From Branchiostoma floridae (taxonomy: Eukaryota > Chordata > Leptocardii > Amphioxiformes > Branchiostomatidae): a DNA stretch of 64,000 nt. Location: positions 20,077,643 through 20,141,642 of the forward strand of contig NC_049984.1 of NCBI RefSeq assembly GCF_000003815.2. The letters run 5' to 3'. This document shows, in pieces, positions 9,295 to 20,200 of the stretch; the first letter of the stretch is position 1, and every line of letters begins with the position of its first letter. The notes under the pieces were generated by a model that saw only the letters and a program-made list of their open reading frames with translations, searched no databases and was not told the origin of the DNA. The position numbers and the translations under genes are program-made.

Positions 9295-9465
9295 NNNNNN
9301 NNNNNNNNNNNNNNNNNNNNNNNNNNNNNNNNNNNNNNNNNNNNNNNNNNNNNNNNNNNNNNNNNNNNNNNNNNNNNNNNNNNNNNNNNNNNNNTTGAAA
9401 GAATAACACTGCATTATAGCTTTAGAACCTTGTTTGAATGAAATAGAACCAGGTAGGACCCCCTA

Positions 9466-10077
9466 TTCTATTTCGAACACCTCCGTCAAAAATAGCCCCA
9501 GTGAGACAGAAACGGCAAAAGTAAAATGCTATGCTATGCTTTGTTGAAGACTACACCCACCAAGTATAGTTGTTTTGTGAGAGACAGACACTGCATAGCA
9601 TTACATTGTTGGTGGGCAGGATGCACGTGTAGAGCAGGGTATGTATAAGACAGGGCTATGTATAAGCGAGTGCCCGAGCTGCTTTCTTCTTAATTTCGTT
9701 TTTGTCATGAGCATTCAGGCAGCTGTTCCGTATGCACCAAATGCAGTAGAAACCCTGTCACAGATATATGTACCCTGGTTTCCACATGCACCGACCACAT
9801 GTCAGAAACTGGGCACTGCTGCCCACCAACAAGGAATCTGTCAAGGTAATGCTATGGAGCGCCTTCCGCTTTGACTGAAATTATAACGCCCTTGCTGTAG
9901 CTATATTTGCCCCCACCTCAAATGACTGTACCCAGTGGATGTAGCCTTCGACAAAGAAGGGCTGAGATGATTTCATAACCCAAAAAGCTAAACAGAAGTC
10001 AGCCGTTTTGATCAGCTAAATAGCGGCAGTGGCCAGTTTTGTCAAATGCTATTTTTGACGAGGTGTACGAAATAGAA
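9466..10077. mobile_element. Candidate nonautonomous element with about 30-bp inverted repeats
   Basis: TTCTATTTCGAACACCTCCG...AAAAATAGC at 9466-9496 is the near-complement of GCTATTTTTGACGAGGTG...AAATAGAA at 10048-10077 (a couple of mismatches/indels). The interior, about 550 bases, has no supportable ORF. Similarity may extend a little outward on both sides. No target duplication was identified. Confidence 0.5.
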
Positions 10078-10277
10078 CATGATCGAACAGGGGGCGGGGC
10101 TTCAGTCTTGGTCCATTGACATAGTAAGGTAAATAAATAAATGTTAACTGTTATAATCTTACAACACTTTTTAGTCTAGGGGTGCATTACTAGATATTTA
10201 CTCCAGAAACCCTACCCACAAATTTGGGCATAAGCTACTTTAAATGGTTTATTTTGGGATTTGGAGGGGATGCTGGG

Positions 10278-10398
10278 GTTATGGCCGTGTAGCGCATTGA
10301 CACACCTGATCCCTTCAATCTCAGAAGATAAGCAACGTGCAGTCTGGACAGTACTCGGATGGTAGACCACCCAAAGATGACCAAATGCTGTAGCCTGA
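10278..10398 (+). pseudogene. 5S rRNA-derived sequence (pseudogene or 5S-type SINE head)
   Basis: The stretch aligns along the whole of a metazoan 5S rRNA. It has GTTATGGCC at the 5' end, CTGATC...AATCTCAGAAGATAAGCA (box A region), CAGTACTCGGATGGTAGACC (box C region) and AAATGCTGTAGCCTG at the 3' end. Numerous substitutions disturb helices I and III, so it is not a working rRNA gene. Length is about 121 bases. It may be a lone 5S pseudogene or the Pol III head of a 5S-derived SINE; no clear SINE body or tail was identified downstream. Confidence 0.7.
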
Positions 10399-10675
10399 CC
10401 AAAAATGCACAAATTCGTCTTTCAGAAGGGGTGTAAAACGGGGGTCCGGTGTTCAAAGAGGTGCCTTGAGCACAAATCAGCCTCATTACTCTTTGGGCAC
10501 CTACTGGCTGCAAGGAAAACACCAGATTTATTATTCTTATTTCCAGGTTTTGGGAAGACTGACCTAGTAGTCATTAAACCCAGAGAATCAGGGGCCGCTA
10601 ATTTGGCATGGTGAGTGACTTTGAATTCTCAATCAATCAGCTAGCCTGATTAACTCGTGTCCTCTCTCAACAATT

Positions 10676-11569
10676 GAACACCATCCACACACAGGTTAGC
10701 ATGCCTGTCCATGGTGCTGANNNNNNNNNNNNNNNNNNNNNNNNNNNNNNNNNNNNNNNNNNNNNNNNNNNNNNNNNNNNNNNNNNNNNNNNNNNNNNNN
10801 NNNNNNNNNNNNNNNNNNNNNNNNNNNNNNNNNNNNNNNNNNNNNNNNNNNNNNNNNNNNNNNNNNNNNNNNNNNNNNNNNNNNNNNNNNNNNNNNNNNN
10901 NNNNNNNNNNNNNNNNNNNNNNNNNNNNNNNNNNNNNNNNNNNNNNNNNNNNNNNNNNNNNNNNNNNNNNNNNNNNNNNNNNNNNNNNNNNNNNNNNNNN
11001 NNNNNNNNNNNNNNNNNNTGAACACCATCCACACACAGGTAAACACACTTATCCCTGGTGTTGAACACCATCCACACACAGGTAAACACATCCATCCCTG
11101 GTGCTGAACACCATCCAAACACAGGTAAACACATCAATACCTGGTGTTGAACACCATCCACACACAGGTTAGCATGCCTGTCCATGGTGCTGAACACCAT
11201 CCACACACAGGTAAACACATCCTTCCTGGTGTTGAGAACCCTCCACACATAGGTAAGCACATCTGTTCATGGTGCTGAACACCATCCACACACAGGTAAA
11301 CACACTTATCCCTGGTGTTGAACACCATCCACACACAGGTAAACACATCCATCCCTGGTGCTGAACACCATCCAAACACAGGTAAACACATCAATACCTG
11401 GTGTTGAACACCATCCACACACAGGTTAGCATGCCTGTCCATGGTGCTGAACACCATCCACACACAGGTAAACACATCCTCCCTGGTGTTGAAAACCCTC
11501 CACACATAGGTAAGCACATCTGTCCATGGTGCTGAACACCATCCACACACAGGTAACACACTTATCCCT
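10676..11569. repeat. 43-bp minisatellite with six-unit higher-order structure
   Basis: The basic unit is TGAACACCATCCACACACAG followed by a variable GTAAACACA... half, with a 43-base period. Variant units recur in a fixed order about every 257 bases (for example the ACACTTATCCC variant at about 11039 and about 11296), so groups of six were amplified together. The gap at 10721-11018 falls inside. Reverse-strand Cys/Trp-rich ORFs here are by-products of the repeat. Confidence 0.9.
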
Positions 11570-12627
11570 TAGCCTCCTTCACCGGCCTCTCTGGGAAGCT
11601 TGGCAATTTTTTTTGGGGGGTGCCGTTAGGTCAATTCGTGATTTTTAACCGGGAATATGCCGGGAAAGGAATATATGCCGGGAAAGGAATATACACCGGA
11701 AAGCTTGTACGGGCTAGGCGAAATCGGCTTCCCAGTAGGCCTGCTACTTGTCGCTATCTACAAACGCAATAATGATTAAGAATGCCTTTCAGACGGCCAA
11801 TTAATGTATTCGCGAGAAGTTATTCACACTGCCGCGAGAAGTAATTCACACTTCAACGTTAATAGTGCACGGCCACCCCGAAGCGTGCCACAAACCTACG
11901 TAACGTTACCGGAAACCGTGCACACGCTGCCTGCCTTTGTCACTTCCAGAGTCACAATAATTGATACAACAGTTTGAATAATTGATACACGTGCAAAACT
12001 TACATTTCAGATCAGTGTAAAACATTTTTTCCAGTGGATTTCCCACACGTAGTGCAAACAAGCCTTGCCTGATCAGCAACAAGGGCATGAAGTGGCGAGA
12101 TGACTATGACCATGGTGAGTTCTCTGGCAATCGACGGCAAAATCTGATAGTAAGGCCAACAAAACAATCATTGCCTTTGCAGACCGCAGCAATGGCCAGG
12201 GATTGTCCTTCCCTCAACTCGGGGAAGCTCTTTCGTACATAATGGGAAGTTTCAGCGGAGTTTTTCTACGGTAAGGACTCGTTTTCAAATGAGCCGTGTT
12301 TTGAAATGCGTGACCGTTACAAAGTTACGGGTCATCGCGCAACGGGGTGTGTGCCGGGCTGCCAGTGCTGGACGCGTTTATGACGGGAAGTTCGCACATC
12401 CATACCAAACGGTGATAAGTGTTTTTTAATGGGGCTTTGTAGATAGCGACAAGTAGCAGGCCTACTGGGAAACCGATTTCGCCTAGCCCGTACAAGCTTA
12501 CCGGTGTATATTCCTTTCCAGGCATATTCCTCGGTTAAAAATCGTAAATCGACCTTACGTAACCCCCTCATCCCCCCCCCACAAAACACTTTGCCAAGCT
12601 TCCCCGAGAGGCCGGTGAAGGAGGCTA
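11570..12627. mobile_element. 1.06-kb nonautonomous element with about 195-bp terminal inverted repeats
   Basis: Begins TAGCCTCCTTCACCGGCCTC and ends with its complement GAGGCCGGTGAAGGAGGCTA. The inverted repeats run about 195 bases (11570-11764 and 12436-12627), with a few indels and a local duplication of ATGCCGGGAAAGGAATAT in the left arm. It sits inside the 43-bp minisatellite, flanked by CTTATCCCT (11561-11569) and CTTATTCCCT (12628-12637), a target duplication of about 9 bases. Removing it rejoins a normal minisatellite unit. A 9-base duplication with long TIRs is typical of Mutator-like foldback elements. The central 670 bases show no transposase. Confidence 0.85.
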
Positions 12628-12672
12628 CTTATTCCCTGGTGTTGACACCATCCACACACAGGTAAACACATC
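12628..12672. repeat. Minisatellite continuation right of the insertion
   Basis: The 43-bp unit resumes directly after the element (TCCCTGGTGTTGACACC, CATCCACACACAGGTAAACA) and runs into the gap at 12673-12772. Confidence 0.85.
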
Positions 12673-12774
12673 NNNNNNNNNNNNNNNNNNNNNNNNNNNN
12701 NNNNNNNNNNNNNNNNNNNNNNNNNNNNNNNNNNNNNNNNNNNNNNNNNNNNNNNNNNNNNNNNNNNNNNNNTG

Positions 12775-12975
12775 TTTAAAAAAAAAACAGGGCAGCCTAT
12801 CTTGGGATATCAAGTTGAAGGACGGCGTGTTCCAAATTGCAATATTTTCAAAGCATTGCAGCTTGGAACCACCGTCCTTCAACTTGATATACCTAGATAC
12901 GCATTTTCTTACAACGGATATAGGTTACCCCGCGACTAAAGGTGAACTAGCGTTAACTGTAATGTCCTGATGAGA
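12775..12975. repeat. Dispersed repeat with internal hairpin, copy 1
   Basis: Contains the inverted pair TATCAAGTTGAAGGACGG and CCGTCCTTCAACTTGATA, and a downstream block AACGGATATAGGTTACC then GAACTAGCGTTAACT. The same order, more diverged, occurs at 22330-22550, so this is a small dispersed family. Confidence 0.6.
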
Positions 12976-13995
12976 ATTTTCTGAATATTCAATCAGATCT
13001 GTAAAACATGATTTGTGTTGCTTCTGCAGATTTACCTCCTCAATCAATGCTCTTTGCTGCAGCATGTATACATGTAGCTCATTCAAGTGAGAAATGCCCT
13101 TAACCCATAATCAAGATACTTGACCCACATATAGAGGCATATTTTATGTGCAAATAATAAAGAAGGGCTCAGCAGGACAAGGGTTAAGAAGAATATTATA
13201 AATGATAACCATAATCATAAAAGTTTAATACATGTATATTATTGAATCTCTTAATCTGATAAACTTGCTTGATTCTTCTAACAATCTCTTCCAAAATATA
13301 CATAATGTGATTGTATGTGCTGTCAATGACAACAAAGCCTCAAAACAAGACGTGCATTCACTAACACTACATGTAAGTCCTGTTGAAGATCCATTTGCAG
13401 AATATTTTAACAGTTTTATCATGGTGGGAAATTGCAAAAACAATTGTAAGCTAACTTAAACAACCTGTTAATGATATACCAGGGCTCGAAATTCATTTTT
13501 TGGATTAGGTGCCCCCAGCTTAAAAAATTTTTTTGGGTTCACCACAGTGACTTAAATTTTAAATAGAATGTCAAAAAAAACCTAATAACAAAACTTAGTT
13601 ATTTTTACATGCTATCAAATTCTTAAACATGTACCATGACAGACATTTTTATTATCTTTCTAACCCTTAAATGTCAAGAATANNNNNNNNNNNNNNNNNN
13701 NNNNNNNNNNNNNNNNNNNNNNNNNNNNNNNNNNNNNNNNNNNNNNNNNNNNNNNNNNNNNNNNNNNNNNNNNNNNNNNNNNNNNNNNNNNNNNNNNNNN
13801 NNNNNNNNNNNNNNNNNNNNNNNNNNNNNNNNNNNNNNNNNNNNNNNNNNNNNNNNNNNNNTTTTACATGTCACTAAATATGTTTGTGTCATCTGTACAA
13901 TTCTGCTTAATGTATTATATGTAGTACATGTATGTGCTTTTATTATGTTCATTGTTGTAACAGGAAATTAAGACTTCTGTGTATTTTTTTTTCAG
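12976..13995. other. Noncoding, includes a hAT-like terminus and a gap
   Basis: AT-rich. CAGGGCTCGAAATTC at about 13482 resembles the 5' terminus of hAT-type MITEs (CAGGG start); the partner end is not seen and may lie in the gap at 13683-13861. Upstream exons of the FN3-like gene should lie here or further left, but none could be identified with confidence. Confidence 0.35.
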
Positions 13996-14247
13996 CACGA
14001 CTTTGATGAGGGTAGCACATTCATATCTCCGTATGCCAGCTACTTTGACCTATTCCCGTTCAGGAATGACCGCAAAAATATGATGGTTAATCTGGTCAAC
14101 TTGACATTGGAAAATAAGATGACGTACTACGTGACTGTCATGGCCGCGGATGAAAGCCTCCAGTGTGATGTCATCACATTGCCAGTAACAGTGGACACAA
14201 CCCCGCCTAAAAAGGGGCACGTGGATGTAGGACCGTTTATAAACATT
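13996..14247 (+). CDS. FN3-like gene, exon 1 of those visible
   Basis: Acceptor TTTTTTTTCAG, donor ATT|GTAAGT, 252 bases, phase 0 to 0. Encodes the end of one FN3-like unit (MTYYVTVMAADESLQC), then the linker TVDTTPPKKGHVDVG. Confidence 0.8.
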
Positions 14248-17200
14248 GTAAGTCTTTTTTTCACAGTACTCATTGACAAATTGACATTTTGGAAACTGTC
14301 GCTGATGTGTCAGATAGTATCCAATATACTATTAGCTACATTTCTACAGTGACATAATGATTGAGAGTTAAGGTTGATCAGTTTGCAATTCATATGTTAG
14401 AGTATAAAAAATTATGTATTATAGGGAACAACGAGTGATTGAGTATAAAACAGCGGATCTGCTTCAAAGTCATATCCAGCTGGATACAATCTTAGTAACC
14501 ACTTTTTGGCATATCTAAGACTTGATTTAAAAGCAAGTACAAATGTTTCTTAATTAATGAGCAATGCATTGGAGACATACTGAAGAATATACTTTTCCAC
14601 AACTGGTAAATGTCTCTTATGTTTGCATTTAAGGCTGCATTGAAACATAATCAGGTGAGAGACATTAATGCTGGCTATGCAAAAGGAAACTTAGTTCATA
14701 TGGAGTTTCTTTTTTTGCACAACCAGGTACTGTAATATGTCTGTCACCTGCTTACATCTATGTTTTATACCAACGTGATAAAATTATTACCGACTGAGGT
14801 ATGATTAAAGTGATGTTCACCGGTGTCACATTGGACACAACTACATTCCATACATCTTTTTTCTAGCCTCTTCAATACACAAATCGGAGTGACGAAATGT
14901 GGGTGTCTTGGGATGGTTTCTATGACGATGAAAGTGACATCTTTGAGTACAAGGTCACTGTGTTGGGACCAGAGCGGTGTAGGAATATGGCCGACAACGC
15001 CCCACAATTCACTGATGCCATCTTTGTCAACGCCACCTACAGCAACTACACTTTTGTGGACTTAGCACTTCAGGTAAGTTAAACTTTACCATCAAAACTT
15101 CTAGTAGCCTCCGTAGCAGGCTCTTTGGGGCCTTGTTTTGGCTCACAGTACACTTTTGCTGGCCATTTCTATTTGTACTGGGTCGCTGATTTTCAATGTC
15201 ACGATATTTTCCTGTACATGTACTTTATATCCGGTAACCATGTTTTGTTTTTATGACAGGAAAAAGTGGTGTACTTTGTCGAACTAACAGCCGTCAACTA
15301 TGCCTCCGGCTTCACCACTATTACATCATCCCCTGTGCTGACGGACGGTCGCGACCCCATACCTGGAACTGTGATGGATGGGGATTCCTTCCAACGCGAT
15401 ATCTCTCACCAGAGTTCCCTTACGGAGCTTCACGGTGAGTTGGCAATTTATCATCATCATGATTTGTCATCCTCATGATGAGGGGGAGCAAGTGAAGTTT
15501 GACTTCCAGTTTTAGTCTGTCATTCATCGCTGTAAGGAGTTCGGGACTGTCCTGTCCAGTTTCTAATTCAATAAGCTTCTTCAAAGTTAGCCTTGGGCGA
15601 CCAACAATTTCTTAGAGAAAACAGATGTCCAGAACAAGTCTTAGAGTTTTCTGGCTGGCTCTCTACTACATCATTTGAAGTCAAGCAAGACAGTTTATAC
15701 AATGTCATGTAATCGATGAGTACACTCTGAAAACATGTGGCTTCATCTGTTGTAAAATGTAGTGCAAACTGCTCGTTTATGTTGGCTTACTGGTGGTCCA
15801 AATCTACACTTTATAATAATTGTGAATATCAGTCACTTTTTAGCTACATCTTTAAACTGCCAGTTTCAGCACTATAAAATGCTATCAGTGCCAGGGTTGG
15901 CTGCTGACCTCCAAAAAGAACCCCTTGAACAAGGCCAAAGTCCCTAACTTCTGGGGACATGTTTATGTGTGCCGGATATATCCGGGTTTGGCAGTTTAAG
16001 GGTTTTAAAAAAATGTAATTGTCTGCAATGTTGATATGTTGACAAAGAATTGATTGAACTGGTTACAGGTACCTTCACCATGTACCATGGACTGGAGCCA
16101 TATCAGTGCTCGTACAACCATCACGATCTTGACGGGCCAACTGAAGAATGGAAGGCAATAACGGCACAAGGCGTCTGGGGAACCTCAATAGATGCGTCTC
16201 GCATTAAGTTTGTACCTGAACAGGTCAGTTTACAGTGACTCATACTTTGCAGCATGTTAACAATTCAGCAAGTGTTTTGTAAATAATGAGAAATAAGAAT
16301 AATATTATTATGGTATTAAGGAAACTTCAGAACTGATACATTGAGCAAAAATAAGATCAAAATGCAGGTGTAACATTTGATTTTCAAAAAGATGTTTTTA
16401 AATAACTCTGACTATAATATAAAAATACAAATCAACATATTCTTTAACACAATCTCTTATTGATATTATTTACGTTTAAACCAATACATGAAAAGGAGCC
16501 AAATGTTTTAAAAACGTCATGTTTGTACAATGTCTATGCTTGAGAACAGATAAATGAAACCAATAATGTTAATCTTTCGCATCGTCAGGTGTCTTTTGAA
16601 GAGGATGAGGGTCTGACTGTGACTATGGTGAGAGATGTGCGAGCAGAAAGGATGATTTCTGGAGGATACATGACAGTTTTGAATAATGATGGATCAGGCA
16701 TCTTTCAGGTAAGCCTGAAGTATAAGGTCATTGCAAAAAGTACTATATTACTTGTTGCTTGGTTTGGAATTTCACCATCACTATCAAACTTGTGTAATGG
16801 CTTGGTCTGCTTCCATGCATGTATCTTACTTAATGATATGTTGCTTTCAATGGTAATAGCCTTTATTGTACACTCATGCCATATTGGGCCAAGTACAGAT
16901 GCAAAGTCATAATTTAAGTACATACATTACAATTTGACATAATTACATGACAATACTAATGTACTACTGTATGGTTTCTTAAACTATTCTAATACAATAG
17001 GTTTGGCTTCCTTTCATCTCTTGATGTTGAAAACATACAATTGCTTGAGGTGTGTTTGTATAATCTGAGAAACAGGACTCTGTAAAATAATAGTAATCTG
17101 TTAACTTTAAACGTGAATAACTCGCCAACAACAAGAGCAATCTGGAAACGGATTTCAGTTTTCAACTCCCCACCAAAAGACCTATTCTGTAAAATTGTAT

Positions 17201-20200
17201 GTAGTACTAGTTTGTACATTGTACGTCCTGTTTTTATGTTTTGCAGTCCAGGAAGATTAGCTACCTAAAAATTAATGACTGTATGACAGCTAATGGGCTG
17301 AATAAAGTATCCAAGTACTATGCTAACCATGGATGGGTCTTATTTTTTGTTGTCATCCAGATTGAAATGGTGGCTGCGACCAATGAGTCTGACGCCATGA
17401 CATCCTTGGTGTTCTGGGACGGACCAGACGGAGTAGTTGGGGGTTTCGACATGCCGGATATACCTGAAGAAAATGATGATGACAATGCCACGACGAGCGC
17501 TCCGACGACCACTCGAGCGACCACACAGAATCCTTTCCAGGTCATCAACGAGGAGTCAGATGAGCTGTCGGGTGAGAAGGCTGCACTGCGTAGCCTGCCG
17601 TACACATCACTTGGCATGGATATTTTTGCAGGTACACAGTCTTATTGTATAGAAGGCAACATTGTATAGTATTACGTATTGTTGTTTATGTCATACCTGT
17701 GACGCGAAAACGTTCCATACGGGTGTTCCGGACCGTGTGGTAACTTCTGTATCACACAGGTTCGAAAGTTGTATCACACAGGCTTCCTTCGAGTAAATCA
17801 AACCATTTCGAGCGGGCCGAGTGTGGCACGGTTGGCAATTCGAATACCTGATTTGGACGTTGGAACATTGCTATTGTAACACTTTTTGTTTGAGGGCACC
17901 AAATTTGTTCAACTTCTGACGCATTTCGCATCAAATTGGGTTTTCTCAGGTTGGTATGACAAAAATAGAATACAGCACGGTGTATTCCGCATCGCCCTCG
18001 GTCCCAGCCCTCCAGCGGGTCAGGCTGGTACCTCGGGTAATATTTACATGATAGACACATTAGGAGATAATGGTATAGAGTATGGTACATGTACATGTAC
18101 ATGTACATGTAGGTTGGAACTGCAGTACATGTGTAGCACATTTGACCAAAAACCAGTGTACATGTATGTGATTATTTTCTGTCTACAGAAGTGTCCCGGG
18201 GTTTAAAAGGTATACGTTGTAGGTTGTGCAAGAGATCATTGTTACATGTATCTTGCAGGTAAGCTAGTTGCACAGATTTTGTGGGTTTGCTACATGAGGA
18301 CAAAGATTGACAACGTTGTACTGTGTTTTTTTTTTGTCTCACAGAATGGTTAACAACAGAAAACCGTACGGAATACTACGCACTTATCTGGTGCCGCATT
18401 TTGAACGAACCTGGGGCGCTGCAGTTTGAGAAAATAGAGCTGGGCTTTGATGCCTCGGAGGCGTGGCACACGTATGCCCTGAAGTACATAGTGGACAGGA
18501 CAGATGCAACTCAGGTACACACATCACTACAGCATTGATGATTTCACCTCAGTCTTTGCTCATTATCATTGACTCATTGTCAGTGAAAATGTGCATGTTG
18601 TACATGTTGTATGCTGTACTAGCTCATCACCAGCCCTAGCTCTCGATATGAATGAGTGAGTGAGTGAATGGATGAATGAATGAAAATGAATGAATGAATG
18701 AATGAATGAATGAATGAATGAATGAATGAATGAATGAATGAATGAATAAATGAATGAATGAATGAATGAAATTTGATGACTATTTAGTACAGTCAGACCT
18801 GGTTGGCCTGAACCACCTAGCGCAGACAAACACTCACAGTCACAAGCCACAATTTCTGAAACAGTCAGTCTATTCCACCACCTGTCATCAGCAATTATGT
18901 TTGGCCCTAGAGTGGTTGCTAAATCCAGGTTTCACTGTACATGTACATGTACATTTTGTACATGTACTATCACTAGAATCTGATTAATATGTAAATGACT
19001 GCTGACTGTTTTCAGAAATATATCTGGTAGTGTATATGAAGTACACAAATTAACGTGTTAATTTCCTGCCCTTCAGGAACTATGGGGTCTTGAGCTACAC
19101 GTCGACGGGGTGTATGTTACCACGGTTACTGGGATCCCCGCTCCCACCCCTACAACAATGATGATTCTGGCCGTCAGAAGCAAGCACGGAGCGGTTGCTG
19201 AATTCCAGGATGTCCAGAACCCGCCATCTGTTCAGGCACACTTTAGAAACCTTAAGTAAGTAAAATAAACTGCAATGTTCAAGCACAATGAAGATCAAAC
19301 AAAGTGTAACCATTTTATCATCCTTTGCAAGATAGATAGAACTTTAAATAATTGCATGACAATTCAATAGCATTGTACAATGTCATGTACATGTATTTCA
19401 ACTTCTTGCATATTGCACATTGAATTATTACAAAATATCAATAATATATGATTTTAACATGATACTACTGTAACAGAACAATGTTGATAACAGTATGCTG
19501 CATCAGAATTGTATTCAATGATGGAATCTTTTTGAATGCCTAATACATTACATTTGCAAATGCAACACATTGTTTATTATGGGCCATCTGATATTCATTT
19601 CTAATCCAACTGTTTGTTTCTTCTCCGTTTCTTTTGTCTCCAAAACACAGTCACTTTTTGATACAGGGGATTTAAAGTCAAGTCTTAAAATTCTTCTCCG
19701 CTTAAGATCGTGTCAAGTACTAAATAAAAGTACAGCTGCTACATTAACTTTCACATTTCCTTCTCTAGGACCCCTCCATCAATTAACCAGCTATGCCGAT
19801 ACGGTACTCCATTCCAAGACGGCAGCACCACTATTCTGAAGATGTATGCCGGAGTTGGTAGGAGTAAGGGGGCAGATGATGTTGAGCCATTCTTCGAGGT
19901 AAAGAAAAGCTGCATGATGTAGAGCTCTAGAATTGATGTAGAACAACATACCAAACAAATACTGCAATCAGCAGCTCTAATCTATTATAAAGGCATAATT
20001 TATCTTAGACTATGTCCGGATCATTAGACCGGATACTGACTGACTTTAGTATGATCATTCAAAATATAAAGTCGATGGTAGCTATAGGGTGTATACTGTG
20101 TTGACATTTATAATTTGTTATAACAGCATATTGGGTGCATATTGTGTTGACATTCATAATTTGTAGAATAATTATATACTTTTAAATTTAGTATATTGGT

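Noticed and set aside
10667-11559. Cys/Trp-rich minus-strand proteins in the 43-bp repeat
   Set aside because: They are translations of a noncoding minisatellite. All three frames are open, the frame changes with each 43-base unit, and some run through N.
13232-13459. Upstream exon of the FN3-like gene
   Set aside because: The frame is open, but neither a convincing acceptor nor a phase-matching donor to exon 1 was found.
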